From contig CAXIPT010000009.1 of the NCBI GenBank assembly GCA_964030475.1, positions 2,757,605 through 2,821,604 on the forward strand: a stretch of 64,000 nt of DNA. The letters run 5' to 3'. Below the pieces are notes generated by a model. It saw nothing but the letters and a program-made list of their open reading frames with translations, was not told the DNA's origin and did no database searches. Shown here piece after piece: positions 11,166 to 21,886 of the stretch. The translations under genes were made by a program, and so were the position numbers. How positions within the stretch are numbered: position 1 is the stretch's first letter; every line of letters begins with the position of its first letter. Origin of the DNA: Tethya wilhelma. Taxonomy: Eukaryota > Porifera > Demospongiae > Tethyida > Tethyidae.

Positions 11166-12434
11166 CTAATGGAAGATAACTGCCACTCCAGCGAAGACAA
11201 AGGCTGAAATGAGAGTCATGATGGTGTAGACTGGAGTTGCTCCTCCACTTCCTCCATCGCCAGGTTGAGTACCAGGCTGGCCAGTACCTGGCTGTCCAGT
11301 ACCAGGCTGCCCTGTACAGACTGCAAATAAATTTCAAAACAATTACCAATGCACAATAATAAAATATTTTAAGACAGTAATTTATATAAAGTAATCCCTG
11401 GCATAGAAAATTAAAACAGCAACTTATTATTAAATTACCGTAGAGCGGGAAATTTCCGTGGGGTGCGACTAACCCCTGAGTCAATAAATTTTCCGTGAAC
11501 ATTTTTTCTGAGGTCAAAGGTCACGATACTCGCAACGCGCACGTTGTCAAAGACTTCAGTTCGCTGTCTCTTGCCCGTCTTTTCAATAAGTTTGCAGTCT
11601 AAATAGCTTATATCTAGCTAGAATTGTATTCTACATGTATACCAAGGCAGATAAACTGTCACAAGACCTTCAAGCCCTGTAAGTTGAAGATACTTGAGTC
11701 ACGAAAATTAAAACCACGAATATTTTCTTCTGAAGTGCGGTCTAGGCTTTTCATGAAAATTTACACCCCGAAAATTTCCCGCTATACGGTATCTCCTAGC
11801 CTCATTCCTCCTTACCTGAATTGATACCAGTCTGGAATCCAGATAGACCAGGGAGGTCACTATCACAATTTTGGAAGGGATCTCCAGAGACACAATTAGA
11901 TGCACAGAAGTCAGTAATATCAGATGGTGTCTATAAAAATCAAGGTAAGCATCAGTTACTTTAATGACATATTGAAAAGTCATATTGGAATATGTATGCT
12001 TTTGGAACAGGTTACTTACAGTGGCCATTGAAAGTATACCAGCACATCTTGTCAACATAATGAAACAGTCGGAACAAACTACATTGGAAATTGAATATTA
12101 ATAAAATTATTAATACTATATATGCCTACTTTGGCTCTGCAACCTACTTTGGTTAACTTGTTCAGCAGCAGTATCGCCTCCTGGCTGAGAAGCACAGTTA
12201 TCAAAAACTGCAGGACAACTTCCATCACAGAATGTTTCCAGAGATGAAAAATCCTGCATACAGAATATAATGTCATGGATATTTATAGAAATGCTCAACA
12301 TAATGAATGGTTTGCAATTAACTTACAGTTGCAGCAGTGCCTAGTTCAGTTGCACAGGTACCTAGTGCCCCAAAATCACAGCTTTGAGCAGAAACCACTG
12401 CAATGAGACCAAGAGTAAAGATCAAACACTTCAT
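11166..12434 (-). CDS. Secreted Cys-rich protein with Gly/Pro/Gln stalk and hydrophobic tail
   Basis: Five exons on the minus strand: 12327..12434, 12148..12253, 12020..12078, 11816..11930, 11166..11320; all splice sites are GT-AG and frames join. About 180 aa. Signal peptide MKCLIFTLGLIAVVSAQ, then Cys-rich segments (CDGSCPAVFDNC, ICSDCFIMLTRC, FCASNCVSGDPFQNC), a short tandem repeat GTGQPGTGQPGT, Gly-rich linker and a hydrophobic C-terminus (MTLISAFVFAGVAVIF) ending FH. This is probably GPI-anchored or membrane-tethered. A near-identical copy (synonymous differences seen) is at 21887-23118. A GCGCATGCGC-type palindrome lies about 145 bp upstream. Family not recognised. Confidence 0.72.
11441..11798. 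mobile_element. MITE with ACCGTA...GCGGGAAATTT inverted ends
   Basis: Terminal inverted repeats begin ACCGTAGAGCGGGAAATTT and end with AAATTTCCCGCTATACGGT; about 355 bp with no coding capacity. It sits in the last intron of the small secreted gene and is present at the same place in the second copy (22125-22482), so insertion predates the two copies. A degenerate relative lies at about 26855-27006. Confidence 0.7.
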
Positions 12435-12570
12435 TTTGCTATTTCGCTTGATTTCTTTGAAAAATAATGCCAGCAGCTAGCTTTGTATCTGAAAAAATCC
12501 ACTGTGGAACAAATTGTAAGTTTCTGCAATGCACCAATGGCTTTTATTGGCTAATTTGAGCCGGCAAGTC

Positions 12571-12588
12571 ACTTGCGCATGCGCACGC
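12571..12588. promoter_or_regulatory. NRF-1-like palindrome upstream of secreted gene
   Basis: GCGCATGCGC core matches the NRF-1 type consensus. It lies about 140 bp upstream of the ATG at 12434 and is kept in the second copy (about 23258-23275). Confidence 0.4.
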
Positions 12589-12743
12589 GCAGTGCAATCC
12601 ATGTGGGCGATGTGTGATCCAGTCGTGTATATACTTGAAATAAATAATTAAATGCGTGCTTGTGATCGACCTAGACTATCCCACAATGTAAACGAGTGTA
12701 CTGTTTGCAATTTGAAGCCACGACATTTAATAAAGCATGTAGG

Positions 12744-12834
12744 TATAGTTTTATTAACCACAAAATACAGATTAGGTCATATATTCCTATTGTGTATGAC
12801 CTAACTTCTGTATTTTGTGGTTATTAAAACTATA
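12744..12834. mobile_element. Short hairpin MITE
   Basis: About 38-bp arms (TATAGTTTTATTAACCACAA and onward) fold into a near-perfect 91-bp hairpin. The same element is at 23411-23501 in the allele-like contig with a few changes. Confidence 0.7.
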
Positions 12835-13265
12835 TACTTATTCGGAAATTAAAATGCTATCATCTGGGTGCAAACATATATACTTTCATATGATTTCTAC
12901 TTGCGGGCATTGCAAAATGTTATATGCACTATATGATAATGGATTGTAAATGTTTAGTTAATTAATGTTGTATATAGCTGCTGAGGCTCGGTGACTATAT
13001 ACATGCCAGTACATACATGGCCATTTTGTTGTTTGTGTATCACTGTATGTTGTAACTGACACAGTGTCAATACTAGGCCTTTGAAAATTATGCTACATAA
13101 TTTTGAGCATAATAGGTAAGCATTAGAATTAGTGAATTATGCTGGCATATAATAGGTAAAATTCCATCTGAAAGCTGTTGAGCAAAGGGAAGAAAATAAT
13201 AGACACCCCTTGCTCACTTACATTGTAAGACTAATATCACTGTGGATCAAATTAGGGTTTTAACA

Positions 13266-13359
13266 ATGGCATCTGATTTGCCTAGTGATAGTAGTAGTGA
13301 TGATTTAGAGCGTGAAAGTGAGAGCACTAGTGGAAAAATTGAAACTTCAAGTGAGTGAG
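13266..13359 (+). other. Short acidic Ser/Asp-rich reading frame
   Basis: ATG-initiated frame with DLPSDSSSDDLERESES, repeated at 23930-24030 with small changes. The acidic run looks like the start of a coding exon, perhaps a transposase-type or nuclear protein, but no following exon can be tied to it. Could be chance. Confidence 0.25.
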
Positions 13360-13407
13360 TATCTATTTAGAAACTTAAGGCTGAAAAGTCCTACTCCCCC
13401 TGATTTA

Positions 13408-13408
13408 N
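13408..13408. other. Assembly gap (single N)
   Basis: The left flank continues without interruption in the parallel contig at about 24066, so the contig simply ends here. Confidence 0.8.
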
Positions 13409-13905
13409 GAGTTGCGTCGGCCACACAATTAATAACGTAATAGCTTTGGAGTACTCAACTAGTTGGGGCTGGTCTTAGACTATCCTGTAATAAAATTTGA
13501 TGCTGATTCACGTGAACCAAGTCTGAAGTCTGTGCCGCTTTTAGTTTTTGAGATACAAGTGTCCGAATTTGATGGTGGACGAACATCGGTGGCTTACTCT
13601 AAGTGAGAACAAAATTGCGTGGGTGTAACTTTGGACTAGCGCTCTCTACGAGTGCTTTGGAAAGTTTCTGTAAGCTTTAGGCCTTACATACTGTTGGTAA
13701 TCAGCCTAAAAGAGCTTCTGAGCAAGTGTGAAGGCTTAACTTTGTCTTGCTAGATTTTTATGGTGATAAACATTTTGTATTGTGTCTATGGGGCAGTCGG
13801 CCCATTCCTACTATACGTACTACCGTACGTATGATAAAACTCATGTTTACATGATAATGTCATACAATTACATATGGCACACACGGTCACATACCCACAC
13901 ACATA

Positions 13906-13948
<43 letters not shown>

Positions 13949-15108
13949 TAACTATACATCTATTTTCAGGTAGAACACAAAGCTGTGTCTTCTGCTGCCT
14001 TCATTTCCACATTGAATTGGAAGATATCATGCGTGCAAGAGAATTGGAAAATACAATAGCCTGTGTGAACAGTTAACTAAGAATGATCACGTACATCCAG
14101 ACTGACTGTCTTCCTTCTGTGACTCTGTCCCTGGGACTGTGAGAAAACAATTTGCAACAATGGAATCATCATGATGACCATGATTGTTAGTCAAAAATGA
14201 AACATGCACAAATGAACAAAACATTAATGCAATGAGACTGCAGTGGATCGGGCATGCACAAACCAACAAATGCACCACAAAAATTGGGTTATCCACACAG
14301 GCATGTCCAACCAAGGAATGCATTGCATGAGCAGCCCTTAGTACATCTGTTAGTTATTGTAAGACATAAATGATACAATCAGGCAATCAGTATAAGCATG
14401 CAGGTATATCTATAGCTTCAAAGGGATGATAAATAAACATAATTATCAGAAGGAACCAAATAGGTCATTGGCTTACTATCAAACAGCCTTGAGAAAACAT
14501 TATTTCCACCCAAGAAGACATGTGCATGACAATGCGCACCATAGAAATTAAGTACCAGTCCACCTGAGCCTTACAGTTATAGGAGGTGTATGGTGCATGA
14601 GAATGCAAGCTACCTGATAGCTACCAAAAATGGACAGATCCCCAAACAAGAAGGTAGAATCACTCCAAATGTTCAACCTGATAACCGTCCTTCAAACTGC
14701 TGAGAGAAAAGCTGAAGAGATCCAGTAACCCATGCATTCCTTACCTGTGAGTGGCTTCTCACTTCATCAATGCTTTACCGATTCATTCAGTTTTGTTTCA
14801 GTTAGATGGGCTACTATTGTGTATACCCACATGCATGGAGCTGGATAGGGTTTGCTCAATATTTAATTTATGTTGTTTACTTGTATGGCTTTTCCCCTTC
14901 TGTTTTGGCTCACACAAGCCTTGTCTAATAAGTGTCTTGTGTAGAACTTACTGTTACTACTGTAATAAATAATTATTATTCTTTATGTTGAACCATTAAT
15001 TTTTACCCTGCTTGATTTATTGTGATTGTTATCTTTTGTTTGTTTCCGAAGTTGTGCTGCAGTGGTCTATATACATGTCTGACTTGAGTCACTTGACTTT
15101 TCTTTATA
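13409..15108. other. Non-coding, repeat-bearing contig
   Basis: Contains a dispersed repeat (13636-13835, related to 58249-58448) and a CA microsatellite (13910-13945). A short open stretch at about 14634-14729 (IQMFNL-like helix) is not framed by convincing splice sites. No gene called. Confidence 0.5.
13636..13835 (+). repeat. Dispersed repeat, copy 1
   Basis: Starts GCGCTCTCTACGAGTGC and ends with TACTATACGTACTACCGTAC; a diverged copy lies at 58249-58448 in the same orientation. Confidence 0.65.
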
Positions 15109-15779
15109 ATGGTAACCCTAACTTCCATTCAAACGGTCTCATCAACTTCTCCAAGTGCAGCTCATATGATCATCTACAATCAGATCAGAGATTTAGTCTT
15201 GAGACAGGTATGCAATATGTATGTTGGGTGGGTGGAGAGATTTAAGAAAGTTCTATCTTGTGCAGTGCATGGGTGTTTTTTTTGTTGTTTTTTTTGCTAT
15301 ATACACACCTTGGTGGCCCTGGATTCATTAAGATGGTTGTACATGCTGTTCACATGTCTGCTGTGGGTGAAATTTAGGAATCATCAATGTTTGCTTGGTC
15401 TGTCTGATAGTAGGCCTTGTGTACACTATGATTGCTTTGTTTTTTTATCACTCCCTTTGAAGTGTGGCCTAATATTCTATTCATTGTCAATGGTTGTTAC
15501 ATGGCAATTGATCCCTTAGTTCTAGCAATAACTGACAGCTGTACCAATTAAGGCTCTGGTACAATGCAGAGATCACCCCATTTTTTTTGGTGTATTTACA
15601 TAATTGCTGCTGCTTGCCACTCTGTGGTCTCATAGATATTTTATTTTATTTATTCTTGTTATGTTAGGACAAACCCTATAACTTTGAGGAGGTGCCAGCT
15701 CTTCATGAAAGTCTCATAAAGTTTCATTTCTTGGATAAACCGACATTCTTTATGATGTTTCTTTACAGAGAGAGCCAAG
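15109..15779 (+). CDS. Candidate two-exon coding fragment, unknown product
   Basis: Two stop-free exons with good borders: 15109..15207 (ends CAG before GTATGC) and 15668..15779 (after TTATGTTAG, ends before GTATGC); the join is in frame at phase 0. The peptide runs ..MIIYNQIRDLVLRQ then DKPYNFEEVPALHESLIKF... and FLDKPTFFMMFLYRE. The pattern (helix, PYNFEEVP, then a helix) faintly recalls the tail of RasGEF catalytic domains, but this is weak. Start and 3' exons are not found. May be an exon pair of a larger gene broken by the assembly. Confidence 0.32.
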
Positions 15780-16113
15780 GTATGCTGAATTACTAGGAAA
15801 TTATTATTATTGTATTGTTCTTTCTCACTACAGAGACAAAGCAAAGTCACCAGTTGTAGTCATTCATTCATTCAAATCATAAACTATTCACACAGGCATT
15901 ATTAATTTTTCACACCAAAATTATATTTGTGTTCTAATAGTATTATCATTGTGTGCATATAAATACACAGTATCCCTGGAGGTATGTAAATTATTAGTTA
16001 TCACTTAATTACAATCGTATCAGATCACAATGCGCATGCGCACTACGGTCAATTGTGTACGGCGATCGTTGATCCCCAATCGCAGGATCCGTGACAGTGA
16101 GTGCGTGGCAGTC

Positions 16114-16425
16114 ATGTACAGCGCACCATTTTTACCAACCGTGATCAGCATCTGCTGCTGGTTGTTAATTGCTACGTTGATGATGTGTAACACAGTTGTG
16201 GATGGACAAACTGGGTAAGTCAACAAAACTTTAAAAGCTTTCACTAAGACTATTGTGTGCATGTTGCATGCATGCACGCATGCATTTGTTTGACTTTGCA
16301 TACATGTACAGAAGGTGTCCAACGGTGGGTTATTACGTACTCGAGTCCTATAAGTCCGGTGCACGATGGAGGGAAACCCGTTATAAAGCATGTGGTTGGT
16401 TGTGGCAAAGGAGGTGCCATGTCAG
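16114..16425 (+). CDS. First exons of a secreted Cys/Trp-rich protein
   Basis: Exons 16114..16214 and 16312..16425 join in frame (phase 2). Exon 1 is a signal peptide (FLPTVISICCWLLIATLMM, then VVDGQTG). Exon 2 encodes RCPTVGYYVLES, GARWRETRYKACGWLWQRR and CHVR, a Cys/Trp-rich pattern similar to the start of extracellular EMI-like modules. It ends at a GTATCT donor and no further exon is recognised before repeats. A GCGCATGCGC palindrome sits about 80 bp upstream (16030-16041). Partial gene; family assignment uncertain. Confidence 0.45.
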
Positions 16426-16585
16426 GTATCTTACATTCAAGCAACAATAAATCAAAACACATAAACATTCTCAAAATTATTTTAATGAACACAATACAAT
16501 CAGAGTGTCAACTATTGATATTAGTAACAGTCAGTCATTTTTGGTAAAAGCGATTGACATTGTAGTAAAAATACATGTAAATGAG

Positions 16586-16867
16586 TTTAAGCCTCGGCGC
16601 GTGCGTAGCATGCAGAGGATTACAGTAGTCGTTTGTCCATCTATCTGTCTGTCTGTCTGTCCCATCAAAATCTCAAGAAAGACAGCTCTAGTGTAAAAAT
16701 GGATGGTACTTACGTTTATAAAACTGAATGGTTTTGTAAAATTACATTTTCTGCTGTCCAAAAGGCTGTAGTTGCTGAGATTTGAAGCTTTTGTGTTTCT
16801 TTGACAGACGGACAAAACGACTACCGTAATCCTCTGCACGTGCTCTAAGCACGCGCCGAGGCTTAAA
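16586..16867. mobile_element. MITE with TTTAAGCCTCGGCGCGTGC ends
   Basis: Inverted termini (TTTAAGCCTCGGCGCGTGC and its complement, followed inward by the CAGAGGATTACAGTAGTCG block in both arms), about 280 bp, non-coding. The inner block recurs at about 59475 next to a TG repeat. Confidence 0.65.
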
Positions 16868-16884
16868 AACAATGTACCAGAGGA

Positions 16885-17095
16885 TCTATATAGGAGGTTG
16901 CAAGCGCACAATTGAGATTACGCGGATAACGTTGATTGCCTAAAAATTGCTGAATCAGCGATCTTTTTCTGCTGATTCAGCAACATTTACGGAGGTATAT
17001 CCGCAGTACACCGAGTAAAAATGCTGATCTGGCAGAAAAAGATCCTTTAAGCAATCAAGTGATCTCTAATTGCACACTTGCAACTTCCTCTTTTA
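16885..17095. mobile_element. Inverted-repeat element
   Basis: Arms about 45 bp long (AGGAGGTTGCAAGCGCACAA paired with its diverged complement at 17060-17093); inner palindromes around GCTGAATCAGC. Non-coding. Confidence 0.55.
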
Positions 17096-17182
17096 TTTTG
17101 CCTTTTGATGTAGGTAAAGGTCGTCAATAGACCACGTGGTTGCATGCATACAAATATTAAATGTACACTTCTACTTTTGTAG

Positions 17183-17365
17183 AGACTGACTATAGTCTCT
17201 GCTGTGTGATTGTCTTCATGCAATTGAGCTTTTAGTGTTTAAAAAAGTGAATGAACAAGTAGTAAGAATGAGAAGTGTAGGAATGGGCAGTGCAGTAAAA
17301 GCAATAAAACAGGCAAGTTTCTGAATCAGTTCGACACATGACTACTTCATATTTTGTACCCAACT
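17183..17365 (+). repeat. Dispersed repeat family (about 180 bp), copy 1
   Basis: Shares GTGAATGAACAAGTAGTAA and ACATGACTACTTCAT blocks with 39655-39822 and, inverted, with 57692-57875 and 39998-40038. Confidence 0.65.
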
Positions 17366-17457
17366 CTCATACGTTATTGTGTACCTACATTCTACATGCT
17401 TGTTACTTCATTTTGATTTCTTGCATTGACTCATGAGCCAAACGACTGACAATTATC

Positions 17458-17458
17458 N
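17458..17458. other. Assembly gap (single N)
   Basis: The right flank (17459-17559) duplicates 2317-2417, marking the start of a contig that overlaps the end of the first contig of the window. Confidence 0.85.
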
Positions 17459-17679
17459 ATTTTTTGTTATACATAATAGTGCATCCGATACGTAGTTGTT
17501 GTTATGTTATGAACACATGCATAATTATGATGTATTGATGCCACTGATATTAATTTTGATCTATGGTGTATATGCTGAATTCCAAAGTCTTGGGGATTTT
17601 GATAATAAGCTATAATTAGCTATCATGCTGGTTCTGACATGCAACAAATACAGGTGGACATGTTGCCACAGTCAGTTAC

Positions 17680-17703
17680 ACACACACACACACACACACA
17701 CAC
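17680..17703. repeat. (CA)n microsatellite
   Basis: Short pure CA tract in non-coding DNA. Confidence 0.9.
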
Positions 17704-17972
17704 AGGGTACATGCTTGTAGTAGTCATGTAGTCTACACGAAAGAGCAAAAGCCTACTGGTGACCAGTTTTCTAGAACTAAAATTAAAAAATCTATATATA
17801 GCCATCATACAAGCCACTTTACCACACCACCTGTTACAGTAGTAATGTAAACCACCTTACTGTGTGCACTGTAAACCACTTCATGCCAGTCCTGGTTCCT
17901 CCTCTACTACTACAAGTTTACACAGGGCAAGGATTGAACATGGCAAGAATGTTCACATGTGCGTTGTATTGA

Positions 17973-18157
17973 ATGCACGGTTCACTGAAGAGATGCATGA
18001 CATCAATATTTTTATATGGTATCTCATTCACAACATGGTTTCAGGTACATCTCCTGTCAAACTTGATGACATTACTGAAAGAGTTGAGCATAGGCTGAGG
18101 ATCACTCCCCAAGGATGTGATCAAAGACGCCATCTTACCTACAAATTTACTGTTTGA
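17973..18157 (+). pseudogene. Duplicate of the terminal exon of copy B, no upstream gene
   Basis: 17973-18157 matches 6985-7169. It carries the acceptor and the terminal exon (18045..18157, ending TYKFTV stop). The six upstream exons are absent: sequence left of 17973 is unrelated and traces back to the spacer after copy A. Either this contig is an allele that lacks the copy B gene body, or the assembler joined reads wrongly. Not a functional gene by itself. Confidence 0.6.
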
Positions 18158-18948
18158 AACATAATAAAATTATTGTACCTAACAATAATAATGCAATGCT
18201 ATTAGAATTTTTTTTCTTGGACTTTGATTACACATGCATGTACACTGAATCAGACTTGTGAGTGTAGTGATAGGAATGGTTTATAATTATATCTATTTTA
18301 TGTTATAGTTTTCGTGAAAATAAATTATTATTAGTCTAGAAACTAGTATTCTAGTATTGTGAACGTTTGGAATAACTTATTAGAATTCCTTATCTTGTCT
18401 CGACACTGTTATAATACATCTGCATGCACGCCATACTCTGTTATATATCAGAGTCCAGTCTTAGCTCAAACTCATGCAATTACCTCCAACAGTTATAGTG
18501 TGTTACTGACCTTATGGTCACAAGCATTAATGCACATGCAGTTCCACTAGCTATAGATGATTTCAGCCTTGGAATGAAGTATTATAATGCTTGGAATGAC
18601 TGTACATGTGCTAAAATAAGTATGTAAAAATGCATTATACTGTTACTGTACCAGTGTATACGTACCGGTATAGAAAATAACCAAGAAAATTAATATAAGC
18701 TTTAATTTTCGTTTATATTCTGAATATTATATTCAAATTGTAATACTATGCACATACATGCATGATTGTTACAACAAAGGTTGATTTGCCAAAATATGGT
18801 CAATTATAACTCCTTTAAAGTATCTATTTATGCAAGTTTAGGTTAATAGTTACATCATTCTATACTATACTAACAATGTCATGGTATCTACTATAGTCTT
18901 TTTCAAAAGATAATTATTACTATCTGCATAGAGTTGCCGTCCCATCAC

Positions 18949-19504
18949 TCAAACGAGGAGGCTGGCAATTGCACCCATAAAGACAGAAGCTATGACCATC
19001 AAAGGAATAGCACGAACACTCATAGCACCAGATCCACCACCACCACTGCTGGGAGCTCTCGTAGTAGCTGCAGAAGATCCACCTCCACTGCTGGGGCAGA
19101 GACTCCTAACTTGGTTTGCTTGTGCGCCAAAACCACAACTATCATAAGCAGCAGCCAGAGTGCTACCACAGCTGTTGCAGAAAGCTGAAGGATTAGTCTG
19201 TAAGAATAATCATAGGTAAATCCATACACTAGCTTAATTATTCTACCGACTGCTTTATGACAATAGCACTGGACTCTTGATTATAGCATTTTAATAATTA
19301 TTTGCATCTTAATTCTGTCAAATTTTTACTGATAAGTCTTAAACTACCCCATAATTATGCTTCAAAACTTACACTGGCAGTGGCAAAGTCAGTGACACAT
19401 TGTGCAATTGTAGAACCTTCATTTGCAAGACATTGAGCATCTTGTGAGTTCACTATTGACAAACAGGAAACAGCCACTACAGCCAAAATGATTACGCTAG
19501 GCAT
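18949..19504 (-). CDS. Second copy of small secreted GPI-type protein
   Basis: Exons 18949..19197 and 19373..19504 on the minus strand are the counterpart of 7961..8516, shifted by 10,988 bases, with the same predicted protein as far as I can see. Promoter TATA box is kept at 19591-19599. The near-identity over 1.67 kb (6985-8658 versus 17973-19646) fits two haplotypes placed in tandem more than an old duplication. Beyond 19646 this copy runs on into sequence the first copy lost at its gap. Confidence 0.68.
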
Positions 19505-21037
19505 ACTTTAGCTTAAATTCTCTAGCTCAGGTAATAACTTTCTGCAGCTTGATCCGCTTCTTTCTCAAGATTATAACTAAGAAATGCGCGCTTTTATAGC
19601 CAACCGTGACAGAATCCTAACTTACTGGATGCGCGCTACTTATCTACTGGGCATGTACTGAGCATGCGCAGTTATTGAGTGTGCGTCCGCAGTATGTAAA
19701 TCACGTGCATGATCATCTCGCGCGCGCGCGCCGGGCCAGTGAAACCCAATATTGTTGATTTGAAATACTGAACCAAATTTAATATTAACTTGATCTGAAA
19801 TACTGAACCAAATTTAATATTAACTTGAAATGGTAACAAAGGGAGAGAAATGATCATTGAAGACTTGACAAGGGAACTGACTTTGTAAGCTTTCATGTTT
19901 ACAAGTTTTACATGACTATTAATACTGCATGTACATCAATCATTGTGGAAGTTACTAGCTTTGACTCGGTTATAGGGTGTCCAACGTCAAATTTCAAGAG
20001 CAGCAAACTGAAGTCATTGCTAGTTATTTGTGTAGACCTACTATAGTTCAACTGAAAATCACGCATTGTTTCCTTTGCGAGGCATCAAATTCGCAAATGA
20101 TGGTCACGTGACCAAAATGCCACAATACTACTAGGTCCACTATACAATAGCAAATTTGGTGAGGCTTGGCTGTAAGCAATGTTCTAGGACTATGTTATCT
20201 TTTATGAGTGTTTGCAAGATTCTTACTACTTGTGACAAATGCGGCAATAGCATGCGCGCGGTGTAAGTCCATGCCGCATGCGTACATACACGTGACTATT
20301 ATTTTACGAATGTGTGTTTTATTGAAACGCCTTGCAAAGGAAAACAATGCATGATTTACCATATATATCTTTCAGTTGACCTATAATAGGTCTACACAAT
20401 TAAAAAGCAATGACTTCAATTTGCTGCTCTTGATCATGCTGGATTTGATGTTAATTTGAGCTTCTGCAAATGCACTGTTAGTGTGCAGCGCAGGCAAGCA
20501 TGCTCAGACCCAATCTAATGCTATCATTCTTTTTGATTATTAATAATTACAGTTATAAGGTTATGCTTTTCTTGAACTGCAACTCTGATAGGTTCTGTTG
20601 ATAGAAAAAAAGTCATAGCTGACTATTTATAGCACAGAAATTCCTCCGCTTTACTGTTGGGTTTAACCTCTTGTATGTGATAACAGTGTACTACTTGTCC
20701 CAATCTCTGCTCAAATAGACACATTCTCATTAACATCGGGCTACCATTTAATAATATTGTGAATGTGCGCATGCGCACGCTTTATCGTTATGATCGATCT
20801 ATAGCCCAGGATGCTGACGATCTTTACCACAGAACGACGTTGTGCCTATTGTTCAAATGGGTCCATGTAACTTTGAAGAGGTACAAAGTTATATTGATAA
20901 CATCAAATACTCTCACAAACAAGATATAACAAAATATAATCTATCATACACAGTATAAACTTCGTAACTAGCTGCTAGAAGTAGAAAAGCAATGGACCAC
21001 TGCTTGATCTCTTTTCTAAGGTTACTTATTTCTAAGG
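19505..21037. other. Non-coding region with MITE
   Basis: Promoter side of the small gene with CpG-rich GCGCGCGCGCGC (about 19718), a direct 40-bp repeat (about 19757-19825), the MITE at 19981-20451 and AT-rich DNA. No gene recognised. Confidence 0.5.
19981..20451. mobile_element. MITE with about 75-bp inverted ends
   Basis: Left arm CCAACGTCAAATTTCAAGAG continuing to TAGTTCAACTGAAA; the right arm is the diverged complement (TTTCAGTTGACCTATAATAG to ATCATGCTGGATTTGATGTT). About 470 bp, no coding frame. Confidence 0.65.
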
Positions 21038-21798
21038 TTACTCTGGTTGTTCTGGGCTTATAAATCTGTTGATTTTAAACAGTGATAGATTGTATGAAAT
21101 TGGAATGTCCAAGGCCAGCTGGCTTAGTATCTTGCCTGTAACAGGACTTAGTTTGAAGCCATGACCTACAGACAATATTATGCACCAGAGGAAATAAGTA
21201 CATGTAACAGTTATAGTACTATACAAAATGCCTTTGTATTACAAGTCACCTGTAAATCCTGCACCCACTATTATGTTAGGGTATACTGGATGTCTGTCAA
21301 TAATTGGATGATAGTCTGGAGTGCACTGTAAAGAAATTATACATATAAAAGTCAACATATGTGCTTAGCATAAAGTGAAGAAAACAAAACGCATAGCATT
21401 ATAGTGGGTAATTTGGCAGGCTTAAAATTTTGGCGAATTCATATTATAGCCTGATTGGCCATTTTAAATTTGACAATTTAATTCTGCAAGCTGCATTATT
21501 TATATGCGCATGTGTGCATTTGACAATTTTTAATTTGGTGATTTGCAGAATTATTCGCCAAATTTAATTTTTGCTAAATTTACTCGCTATAATAATAGCA
21601 TATACACGCATGCATGGAAAAAAGCTAGTAAAGTTTATAACTCACTGTGAATAGACAGGATTCATGAAGTTTTGGTGATGTTGAGACATTCTTAAAGTGT
21701 TTCTTGATGAAACTGGAGACAACCTCCTCTGTGGATCCTGAATCAGAGTCTCTATCTTGGTGATGAGGATCAACCACTGGTCCTCCACGAAGACATAC
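21038..21798 (-). CDS. PIPOX: Peroxisomal sarcosine oxidase-like, 3' exons
   Basis: Three exons on the minus strand, 21646..21798, 21250..21325 and 21038..21165 (stop TAA), join in frame. The product has [49 protein letters not shown] and KINRFIS. By analogy with bacterial monomeric sarcosine oxidase, the Cys of SCLFT is the likely covalent flavin attachment residue. GHGFKLSP is the conserved C-terminal FAD-contact motif. There is no clear C-terminal SKL or AHL-type peroxisomal signal (it ends EQPE). These exons are the missing 3' end of the gene at 8660-10797; the scaffold order is wrong, or the two pieces come from two alleles. Confidence 0.8.
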
Positions 21799-21814
21799 CT
21801 ATCGTGATTAATGT

Positions 21815-21818
<4 letters not shown>

Positions 21819-21885
<67 letters not shown>
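21819..21885. repeat. (TG)n microsatellite at contig end
   Basis: TG tract in a PIPOX intron that runs into the gap at 21886; the repeat probably ended the contig. Confidence 0.95.
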
Positions 21886-21886
21886 N
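21886..21886. other. Assembly gap (single N)
   Basis: Right flank begins inside the last exon of the second secreted-gene copy, matching 11203 onward. Confidence 0.85.

Larger units (their letters stand above)
12435..13407. other. 5' flank of secreted gene and repeats
   Basis: Holds a palindromic motif (TTGCGCATGCGCACGCGC at about 12571-12588) close to the gene start, the hairpin MITE, and AT-rich sequence. The parallel contig (23119-24060) has the same content with indels. Confidence 0.6.
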
